Shown here piece after piece: positions 1-5,372 of a stretch of 11,403 nucleotides of DNA. Below the pieces are notes generated by a model. That model was given only the letters and a program-made list of their open reading frames with translations. It searched no databases and was not told where the DNA came from. Origin of the DNA: Oscillospiraceae bacterium (GTDB taxonomy: Bacteria; Bacillota; Clostridia; Oscillospirales; Ruminococcaceae); contig JAEDHF010000049.1 in assembly GCA_016297165.1 (NCBI GenBank), positions 1-11,403 of the forward strand, written 5' to 3'. Within the stretch, counting starts at the first letter, position 1; each line of letters starts with the position of its first letter. Both the position numbers and the translations under genes were made by a program.

Positions 1-1
1 C

Positions 2-352
2 GGGGGAATAGAGGTTCTCTACCGTGGGAATACCCACCCTTCAATGTTTTTGTTGGGCGGACTTTCGCTCCTCTGGGTCGGGGGGCTTAACCGCTTTTAT
101 AATAAAAAGCCGCCCATTCTGTTTCAGATGCTTATAGGCGGCGGTATTATTACTCTCGGAGAGTTTTTGTGCGGATTGGTTGTAAATCTGCGGCTTAATC
201 TTAAGGTCTGGGATTACAGCAACCTGCCCTTTAATATAATGGGGCAGGTCTGCCTTTTATTTACGCTTGCCTGGGTAGCTCTTTCCTATCCTGCAATAAT
301 AGTTGAGGATTTTTTAAGAAAGGGCATGGAGACGGACAGGGAATCACTCTGA
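2..352 (+). CDS. PF06541-type multi-pass membrane protein (putative ABC-transporter type IV / CmpB family), 3' part
   Basis: The frame is open from the left edge (first full codon at position 2) to TGA at 350-352, so the gene starts outside the window; the Met at 44 is internal. The visible 116 residues match what I know of the PF06541 family of Firmicutes membrane proteins: a Y-R-G-N-T-H-P-S-M-F stretch, a Gly-rich hydrophobic helix, then E-F-x-x-G-L-x-V-N, V-W-D-Y-S-N-L-P-F-N and G-Q-V-C-L, followed by a last hydrophobic helix and a short charged tail ending near E-D-F-L-R-K. At least three membrane segments are visible. The family is annotated as a putative ABC permease, but the substrate and even the transport role are not established. 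The gene converges on the zinc-binding lipoprotein gene and their last codons overlap by 9 bp. No terminator is seen between them. Family assignment is by memory of conserved motifs. Confidence 0.8.
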   Translation, partial: GGIEVLYRGNTHPSMFLLGGLSLLWVGGLNRFYNKKPPILFQMLIGGGIITLGEFLCGLVVNLRLNLKVWDYSNLPFNIMGQVCLLFTLAWVALSYPAIIVEDFLRKGMETDRESL

Positions 353-1288
353 CAAAGCGGAGATATTCTTTTCCATAATTGAAATATAGCTTTCTCCCGA
401 CTTTAAGTCCTCGTCGGAGAGGGCGTGGCAGGAATGCATAAGACGGGTTTTAGCCCCTACCGCTTCGGCGATAGTATCCGCTACCTTTCGGGTTGAAAAC
501 TCGATATAGTATATTACCCTTACGTCGGCGACCTTCGCTTCCTCGATAAGCTCGGTCATCTTAGCCGCCGAGGGCTCGGTTTCCGAGGAACAGCCCGAAA
601 AGGCGGCGTGATAGCTTATGCCGTAATCGTGGGCAAGGTAGGTAAAGGGGAAGCGGTCGCCGAAAATAAGGGGCTTATTAAGCTTATCCGCCGCTTCCTT
701 AAGCTTTTTATCCAGCTCGCTAAGCTTCTTTTCATATTCAGCCAGTCCCGAATTGTATTTTTCTGCATTTTCGGGGCTTATTTCGCATAAAGCCTTAGTT
801 ATTCCCTCGGAAATCTTCATAGCGTTAAGGGGAGAGGTCCAGACGTGCTCGTCGTATTTTTCCTCGTGGTCGTGGTTGTCCTGTTCCCCGTGCTCGTCAT
901 GGTCTTCCTCATCGTGGTTATGGTCAATTTCCAGAGGGATAACGTAGTCCATCATTTTTATAATTTTCACGTCGCCGGTAAGACTGTCGGAAATCGTATC
1001 AATCCAGGAATCGCTTTCGCCCCCGGTACATATAAATAGGTCGGCTTCGTTTATTTTTACGATATCCTTAGCGGTAGGCTCGAAGGAATGGCTATCCTGC
1101 CCTCCCGAAAGGAGCATTGTGGCTTCAATTTCGCCGCCGGATATTTCTCTTACGAAGTCGTAGGGCGGAAAGTTTGTGGTTATAATTTTAATGGCGTCCT
1201 TTTCCGTTTCGCCGCTTTTAGTGCAGGAGGCTGTGCCAAGGGTTAACACCAGGGCGATAAAGCCCATGGCTAATCTGTGTTTTTTCAT
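344..1288 (-). CDS. Zinc/manganese-type ABC transporter solute-binding lipoprotein (ZnuA/AdcA-like)
   Basis: A 314-residue exported lipoprotein that would capture a divalent metal, most likely zinc, at the outer face of the membrane for an ABC importer. Residues 1-22 are a lipoprotein signal peptide with lipobox T-A-S-C and lipidated Cys22. The cluster A-1 fold is recognised by N-F-P-P-Y-D at 39-44, H-S-F-E-P-T at 67-72 with metal ligand His67, and E-H-V-W-T-S-P at 147-153 with ligand His148. Between them, residues 123-148 form a His/Asp/Glu-rich loop typical of zinc-binding members. The third ligand region reads G-D-R-F-P-F (210-215), where ZnuA-type proteins usually have His-x-Ala-Phe/Tyr. 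The C-terminal half has G-C-S-S-E-T-E-P-S (232-240) and H-S-C-H (285-288), which I associate with a clostridial subgroup. AAAGGAG at 1298-1304 sits 9 nt before ATG. The permease and ATPase genes are not in this window, and the gene appears monocistronic. Zinc rather than manganese is inferred from the His-rich loop. Confidence 0.9.
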   Translation of the reverse strand: MKKHRLAMGFIALVLTLGTASCTKSGETEKDAIKIITTNFPPYDFVREISGGEIEATMLLSGGQDSHSFEPTAKDIVKINEADLFICTGGESDSWIDTISDSLTGDVKIIKMMDYVIPLEIDHNHDEEDHDEHGEQDNHDHEEKYDEHVWTSPLNAMKISEGITKALCEISPENAEKYNSGLAEYEKKLSELDKKLKEAADKLNKPLIFGDRFPFTYLAHDYGISYHAAFSGCSSETEPSAAKMTELIEEAKVADVRVIYYIEFSTRKVADTIAEAVGAKTRLMHSCHALSDEDLKSGESYISIMEKNISALSE

Positions 1289-1304
1289 TTTATCTATCTC
1301 CTTT

Positions 1305-1319
1305 CAATGAATTTCATTG
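1305..1319. promoter_or_regulatory. Perfect 7-1-7 palindrome, candidate Zur/Fur-family operator
   Basis: CAATGAATTTCATTG is a perfect inverted repeat of 7-bp arms around one central base. It covers the end of the -10 and the likely transcription start of the metal-binding lipoprotein gene. Fur-family repressors, including Zur, bind 7-1-7 dyads in Firmicutes. The bases differ from the Bacillus Zur and Fur consensus sequences I know, so the regulator is inferred from architecture and gene function only. Confidence 0.5.
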
Positions 1320-1344
1320 TAGCACATTTCAAAAAAAATAGCAA
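1316..1344 (-). promoter_or_regulatory. Sigma-A-like promoter of the metal-binding lipoprotein gene
   Basis: Read on the - strand: -35 TTGCTA (1339-1344), a 17-bp spacer, then -10 TACAAT (1316-1321) preceded by TG one base upstream, an extended -10. The predicted start of transcription is about 20 bp before the ribosome binding site. The -10 shares four bases with the palindrome at 1305-1319. Confidence 0.7.
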
Positions 1345-1371
1345 GGAGGAGGGAACTGTTTTGTTTTCCTT

Positions 1372-1391
1372 TTTCTTGTTCCGCCAAGAAA
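1372..1391. other. Short hairpin in the intergenic region
   Basis: TTTCTTG, a six-base loop, then CAAGAAA gives a 7-bp perfect stem. It lies upstream of the metal-binding lipoprotein promoter and has no U-tract on either strand, so it is not a convincing terminator. It may be the remnant of a dispersed repeat. The bases between it and the tandem repeat (1392-1458) show no gene or other structure I can support. Confidence 0.3.
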
Positions 1392-1458
1392 GTAGTGCCC
1401 CAAAGACGGCAAGTCTAATCAAAAAATGTGTACTTAGACAGAATGCGAAATATCGCAA

Positions 1459-1564
1459 AACCAAAAACTATCCAATTTCGAAATAATAGTAATCTATCAT
1501 CAAACTGCACACAAACCAAAAACTATTATTTTCCGAAAAAACAGCAAACTATCAACAAACTGCA
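1459..1564. repeat. Two tandem 51-bp units with a 55-bp period
   Basis: Unit 1 is 1459-1509 and unit 2 is 1514-1564. Both begin AACCAAAAACTAT and end CAAACTGCA. They align without gaps with 41 of 51 identical bases by hand count. The units are A-rich, non-coding, and lie between the SpoIID-operon terminator and the metal-binding lipoprotein promoter. No third copy is visible on either side. The function is unknown: protein-binding iterons, a degenerate dispersed repeat, or a small duplication. Confidence 0.7.
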
Positions 1565-1594
1565 AAAATAGCGTATAATAAAAAAGATTAAACG

Positions 1595-1618
1595 AAAAAA
1601 CCCCTTTCGGGGCTTTTT
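1595..1618 (-). terminator. Intrinsic terminator of the sortase/SpoIID operon
   Basis: On the - strand the stop codon TGA runs directly into A5-G-CCCC, the tetraloop GAAA, then GGGG-T6. This is a GC stem extended by a G-U and five A-U pairs, closed by a GNRA loop and ending in U residues. Because the arms are symmetrical it could also stop transcription on the + strand. Confidence 0.85.
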
Positions 1619-3078
1619 CATTTAATCTCGGCACCTTCATAGTAGAAGGCAAGAATCTGCTCATAGGTATAGCCGTACTGATTTGCGAGTATGTTTGCGC
1701 CATGCTGGCTTAAGCCTACGCCATGGCCGTAGCCGTAGGTGGTGATTGTGAACTCGTCGCTGTAGCTGTCGTAGGAAATATCGAAACAATGAGAGCGTAT
1801 ATCATAACCCATTATTGTTTCGCGGAAGTGTCTGCCCGTAAATCTGTAGATTTTTCCGTTCTTCGTATAGGTGGTCTGACCGCCGATAGTCATATTTCCC
1901 ACATAAACGTTATCCACGTAGGATTCGATAGTAAACCAGGTCGAGGGGTCCCCCGTAAGGTCGATGCCCGTAGCCTTATAGACGTAATCGTGCATTTCCT
2001 TAGAGGTAAAGGTAGGCTTTCTTCCGTAGTTTATGTCGAAGCTGCGGTCGAATTCCGTTTCCTTACTCCTTAGGTAGGGGTAGTCAACGCCCCAGACATT
2101 TTTTGAGGACGCGGTATAGCCTGCCGTTGAGGCGCAGTAAACCGCCTGTATAATCTTTCCGTCGTAGTAGAGGGTTTTTCCGAGAACCTCGCTTACGAGA
2201 CGGAGCATCTTATCGCTGGGCTTCTTACTTACGATATATGCCTTCTGATTGTTGTCGTTATAGTACTTGATATAGGTGTAGGTTGCAATCGCCTGCGCCT
2301 TTATAGCTTCGTCGTTAAAGCCGTCGCCGATTTCCGCCATAACCGCCTGCGCTACAATATTAAGGGCAGTATCCGTTACCGTCTTACCCGAAGAATTAAC
2401 GGTAAACATAACGCCATTATCAATAATTTCCGTTTCGGGCTTTGCCGTAGTTGTGGATTCCTCGGTAGCTTCGGTAGCTACTGTAGTTTCCTCCGGCTCG
2501 TCCTCGATATCCTCTATATCCGTTTCAAAAGGCTGTCCCTCGTCCTCTGTGTCCTCCGTGTCCTCGGTTGTTACCGTTTCTTCCTCGGGAGGTCTTGTTG
2601 TATCGCTCTCGGAGGGTACGGATTCGGGGGTAGTTTCCTCGGTACGCCTTGTGGTACGGGTGGTTTCTTTTGTAGTGGTGGCGGAGGTTGTGGTAGTAAC
2701 GGGGGCAGTTGTCTTTAAGGGGGTAGTATAGTCGAAATCGTCGTCGTTAAAGGAAAAATCGGCAGGCTCGGTGGTTGTAACCGTAGTTTCCTTCGTTTCG
2801 AGGGGTACGATAAGCCGTGCCTCTGTTCCCGTATAGTCGCCGAGCCCCGGCTTCCTCGCATTCATTACGTTAAGCTCGGTAGCGTAGGTATAAACGGCTC
2901 TTCCGTTTTCATCAACCGCCGACGTAACTGCAGGAGAATAATCCTCGTCCTCTATTTCTAAAACCATTTCCTCCGTTTCGGCGGAAATGCTCACATCAAG
3001 GCTTTCGATATTCTCCATAATACCGAAAAGGAATATGTAGATACTCATTATTGAAAAGGCGAGAATAAGCCTTCCCAT
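1618..3078 (-). CDS. Exported SpoIID/LytB-domain protein with a long Thr/Glu-rich linker
   Basis: 486 residues. Residues 3-21 are hydrophobic (signal or anchor). 22-95 is a region of unknown fold, about 96-220 is a low-complexity Thr/Glu/Asp/Pro linker, and 235-485 is a SpoIID domain. SpoIID cleaves peptidoglycan strands lacking stem peptides as a lytic transglycosylase; LytB relatives modulate amidases. Recognition rests on the A-E-I-G motif with Glu249 as the likely catalytic acid, the E-A-I-K-A-Q-A-I-A-T-Y-T-Y helix (257-269), Y-C-A-S-T-A-G-Y-T-A-S-S (314-325), W-G-V-D-Y-P-Y-L (329-336), and the signature G-Y-G-H-G-V-G-L-S-Q-H-G (449-460). The linker suggests the enzyme domain is held away from the membrane or spans the wall. 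Being last in an operon with three sortases, it is probably not the engulfment SpoIID itself but a wall-remodelling paralogue (inference). The start is uncertain: the strong AGGAGG lies 21-23 nt before this ATG, with an ATT codon in register nearer to it. Confidence 0.85.
   Translation of the reverse strand: MGRLILAFSIMSIYIFLFGIMENIESLDVSISAETEEMVLEIEDEDYSPAVTSAVDENGRAVYTYATELNVMNARKPGLGDYTGTEARLIVPLETKETTVTTTEPADFSFNDDDFDYTTPLKTTAPVTTTTSATTTKETTRTTRRTEETTPESVPSESDTTRPPEEETVTTEDTEDTEDEGQPFETDIEDIEDEPEETTVATEATEESTTTAKPETEIIDNGVMFTVNSSGKTVTDTALNIVAQAVMAEIGDGFNDEAIKAQAIATYTYIKYYNDNNQKAYIVSKKPSDKMLRLVSEVLGKTLYYDGKIIQAVYCASTAGYTASSKNVWGVDYPYLRSKETEFDRSFDINYGRKPTFTSKEMHDYVYKATGIDLTGDPSTWFTIESYVDNVYVGNMTIGGQTTYTKNGKIYRFTGRHFRETIMGYDIRSHCFDISYDSYSDEFTITTYGYGHGVGLSQHGANILANQYGYTYEQILAFYYEGAEIK
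2542..2568 (-). repeat. Three 9-bp tandem repeats in the linker of the SpoIID-like gene
   Basis: On the + strand the three units GTCCTCTGT, GTCCTCCGT and GTCCTCGGT differ only at the seventh base. They encode Thr-Glu-Asp three times (residues 171-179). This is a candidate for slippage-driven length variation of the linker between strains. Confidence 0.7.
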
Positions 3079-3099
3079 TGACGCTTTACCCGTAATCTA

Positions 3100-3109
3100 C
3101 TCCTCCTTT
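3100..3109 (-). promoter_or_regulatory. Strong ribosome binding site set unusually far from the SpoIID-like ATG
   Basis: AAAGGAGGAG on the - strand is a near-perfect Shine-Dalgarno sequence but lies 21 nt from the ATG at 3078. In the frame of the gene an ATT codon at 3094-3096 lies 5 nt after GGAGG, just after an in-frame TAG at 3097-3099. No ATG, GTG or TTG occurs between. Either ATT initiates, adding six residues (I/M-T-G-K-A-S), or the spacing is unusually long. Confidence 0.6.
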
Positions 3110-3132
3110 CCGATATGGCTGTATTTATTCTA

Positions 3133-4245
3133 TCAGTAATTCTTATAATCCTTTATATAAGAGGGGTCCCATTTTCTTCCTGCCCATTCTCTTCCGTAGG
3201 TTTCGTAATAGGCGTCGAACATCTTCCTTTGTACCTTTCCCTCCTCGTCGAAGCCGGAATTATCAATAAACTTCGAGGTATCGAGGGTAAGGCTTTCATC
3301 GTCCCTTACCTTTCTCGCCATAACTACAAGTCTCATATCCGAGAACATAGAGAAGTCACAGGTTGAAAGGGTAAGAATTTCGTCGCCGTACTGAAGGTCG
3401 ATTCCCGTATAGAAATAGCTCCTGTCGAGAACCTCGGCTACATAGTCGTCGAATTCGGTTTTCGAGCTGAAATTAACCTTTTTCCAGTATTCGAATACCT
3501 CGCCGTGCTCGGTTTTTGTGTTTGTAAGGAAAACGGAGAAAATATGGTAGTAGTTTCTCTTATAAAGGGTGTCAAACTGGAGAGTATAGTTTTCCTTAAG
3601 GAATTCTATTCCCTTCTTGCGGTAGTTAGAAAGAGGCTGGAAAAAGTTGTTGGTTATAAGATTATGGCCGTAGAGAAGAGTATTTCCGGGCATACTGTCC
3701 TTAGTAATCTTACCCTGATAATCGGCGAAGATTGTTCCGTTTTCGTTATAACCGCCGCTGAAATTATGCTTAAGGTAGTATTCGTTATCAGTGTACTGGA
3801 CAACGGGATACTGGATATAGGGGAAGAGGGAAATCCAGCCTACGAAATCGTTATTCTGCTCGTAGTAGCCGTAGTATTCCTCGAGAACCTCAACCTCTTC
3901 GCCGCTTCCCGATTCCGAGGAGCCGCCCTCGTCGTCGTCCATTATAATGGTAATAACGTCGTCGGAGGCATTCTGCTGCTTAAGGTCTGCCCAGTGCTGT
4001 GCGTCCTCGGTATTGGCGTTGTCACGGAACACATAGAAGTTGAGCATTATTATTCCTGCCACTATAAGTATAACGGTAGAAATAATAAGCACGAGCTTAC
4101 GGACAATCTCACCTCTCGAGTCGCCGCGCCAGGGGAGAATGCCGCTTAAAAAGCTCTCCATAGGGCTCATTTTTTTACGCCTCTTTACAGGGCGGCGCCT
4201 TACCTCTTTCTTTTTTTCGGGCGCTTTTGTTTCTAATTCAGGCAT
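3133..4245 (-). CDS. Class B sortase 3 (membrane-anchored)
   Basis: A 370-residue transpeptidase of the sortase B family, expected to cleave a sorting signal of a secreted protein and join it to a cell-wall amine on the outer face of the membrane. Residues 1-49 form a very basic cytoplasmic tail and about 50-71 a single membrane helix (type II topology). 72-120 is an acidic/Gly-Ser stalk and 121-315 the catalytic domain. Family hallmarks are N-N-D-F-V-G-W-I (131-138), Y-P-V-V-Q (146-150), L-L-Y-G-H-N with catalytic His194, T-L-S-T-C with nucleophile Cys296, and Arg305 in D-M-R-L-V-V. Compared with the two upstream sortases, the Cys-Arg loop is shorter and lacks Y-Y-P-F-G-K-E. A C-terminal tail carries W354-A-G-R-K-W-D360. 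AAGGAAG at 4251-4257 precedes ATG by 5 nt. The gap to sortase 2 is 29 bp. No substrate is encoded nearby, so specificity cannot be told. Confidence 0.92.
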   Translation of the reverse strand: MPELETKAPEKKKEVRRRPVKRRKKMSPMESFLSGILPWRGDSRGEIVRKLVLIISTVILIVAGIIMLNFYVFRDNANTEDAQHWADLKQQNASDDVITIIMDDDEGGSSESGSGEEVEVLEEYYGYYEQNNDFVGWISLFPYIQYPVVQYTDNEYYLKHNFSGGYNENGTIFADYQGKITKDSMPGNTLLYGHNLITNNFFQPLSNYRKKGIEFLKENYTLQFDTLYKRNYYHIFSVFLTNTKTEHGEVFEYWKKVNFSSKTEFDDYVAEVLDRSYFYTGIDLQYGDEILTLSTCDFSMFSDMRLVVMARKVRDDESLTLDTSKFIDNSGFDEEGKVQRKMFDAYYETYGREWAGRKWDPSYIKDYKNY

Positions 4246-4274
4246 TTATTCTTCCTTATAAATATGTAAACGTA

Positions 4275-5279
4275 TTAAACCTCGGGGTGTGTTTCGAGGA
4301 ACTTATCGAGACCCTTAACCTTTGTGGTATCCCATTTTCTTCCGCCCCAGCTTCCGCCGTAAAGCTGATACCAGTAGTCGAAATAGAGGGGATCATCGTT
4401 TATGTAAGCCTTAGAGGTATCAACCTCAGCGCTTTCGCCCTCTCTTACACGTCTTGCGAAAAGAACGAAACGGGTATCAACCTCTTTTCCGAAGGGGTAG
4501 TAGCAGGTTGAAAGAGTAAGAAGCTCGTCGCCGTATTCAAGGTCAACGTCGGTATAGAAAAGGCTTCTGTCCATAATCTTTGTGATATATGTATAGAATT
4601 CGGTTTCGTTCTTTATATCTCTCTGCTTATAGTACTTGAATACCTCGCCGTGCTTTTCCTGTGTATTTACATACATAGCGGCAAATACCTTATATGTACC
4701 CTCTTCCCAGATTGTATCAAATTTGATTGTAGGAGCGGTAAGATACTGGTTGATATTCATATTCTTTCTGCTGTAGTCGCTGTACCAGGGGCAGTAGGTA
4801 GTAACCTTAGCGAAGGAGGGACCCGAAATCATATTGTGTCCGTAAAGGATAGTATTAGCGGGTCTTGTTCTTGTGGTAAAGGTGCACTTATAGTCTGCGA
4901 AGATTGCGCCCTGCTTTACCTCGTTTCTGTCGAAATCCCTTGTGAGGTAGTACTTGTTGTCGTCACACTGTAATACAGGGAAGTCTATAGGCGTTCCGTC
5001 AATCTGAATCCAGCCTATCATATCGTTATTCTTCTGATACCATTCCTCGGTATCATACTTTTCCATAACAGGGAGAGGGGGAAGTGTAGTGGTTGTGGTG
5101 GTTGTTACCTTAGGGGCAGTTGTTGTAGCCTTTGTGGTTGTTTCATCCTTGGGCGCTTCGGTAACGGAGGGGGAGTTTTCCTCAACATTCTGCTGTTCGC
5201 CGCAGGCAGAAACGCCCGAAACCATACATACTGCCATAAGTAAGGCGAGAGCCTTCTTCATTTTCTTGAACTGTGCCAT
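4275..5279 (-). CDS. Class B sortase 2 with a lipoprotein signal peptide
   Basis: A 334-residue sortase B family enzyme. Instead of an N-terminal membrane helix, residues 1-26 are a lipoprotein signal: K-K-M-K-K, a hydrophobic core, then S-G-V-S-A-C with Cys26 as the likely lipidated residue. Residues 30-70 form a Thr/Pro-rich linker with runs of Thr, and about 75-282 the catalytic domain. Motifs are N-N-D-M-I-G-W-I (84-91), F-P-V-L-Q (100-104), T-I-L-Y-G-H-N with His148, T-L-S-T-C-Y-Y-P-F-G with Cys259, and Arg270 in D-T-R-F-V-L. The tail has G-G-S-W311-G-G-R-K-W-D317. The catalytic core is closest to sortase 1, including Y-T-D-V-D-L-x-Y-G-D and the loop after the cysteine. A modest AAAAGGA (5290-5296) lies 10 nt before ATG; Met7 is an alternative start but has no ribosome binding site. 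A promoter-like element lies in the 89-bp gap upstream. Sortase identity is firm; lipid anchoring is inferred from the lipobox. Confidence 0.92.
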   Translation of the reverse strand: MAQFKKMKKALALLMAVCMVSGVSACGEQQNVEENSPSVTEAPKDETTTKATTTAPKVTTTTTTTLPPLPVMEKYDTEEWYQKNNDMIGWIQIDGTPIDFPVLQCDDNKYYLTRDFDRNEVKQGAIFADYKCTFTTRTRPANTILYGHNMISGPSFAKVTTYCPWYSDYSRKNMNINQYLTAPTIKFDTIWEEGTYKVFAAMYVNTQEKHGEVFKYYKQRDIKNETEFYTYITKIMDRSLFYTDVDLEYGDELLTLSTCYYPFGKEVDTRFVLFARRVREGESAEVDTSKAYINDDPLYFDYWYQLYGGSWGGRKWDTTKVKGLDKFLETHPEV

Positions 5280-5343
5280 TTTTGATACATCCTTTTCTTA
5301 CTTATTTGGTTTACTTTTAATTTATCGGGGTACAGGTTATTAT

Positions 5344-5372
5344 ATTATGCTCCCCGTTATTTTATTACTCAA
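5344..5372 (-). promoter_or_regulatory. Possible internal promoter before sortase 2
   Basis: On the - strand TTGAGT (5367-5372, overlapping the stop codon of sortase 1), a 17-bp spacer and CATAAT (5344-5349) match the sigma-A pattern at 4 of 6 and 5 of 6 bases. A dyad of CGGGG (5326-5330) and CCCCG (5352-5356) flanks the -10 and could be an operator. If used, sortases 2 and 3 and the SpoIID-like gene can be expressed apart from the upstream genes. Confidence 0.4.

Noticed and set aside
1574..1579. TATAAT on the + strand just before the terminator hairpin
   Set aside because: No -35 at the right distance, and a transcript from it would meet the hairpin at 1595-1618 almost at once.
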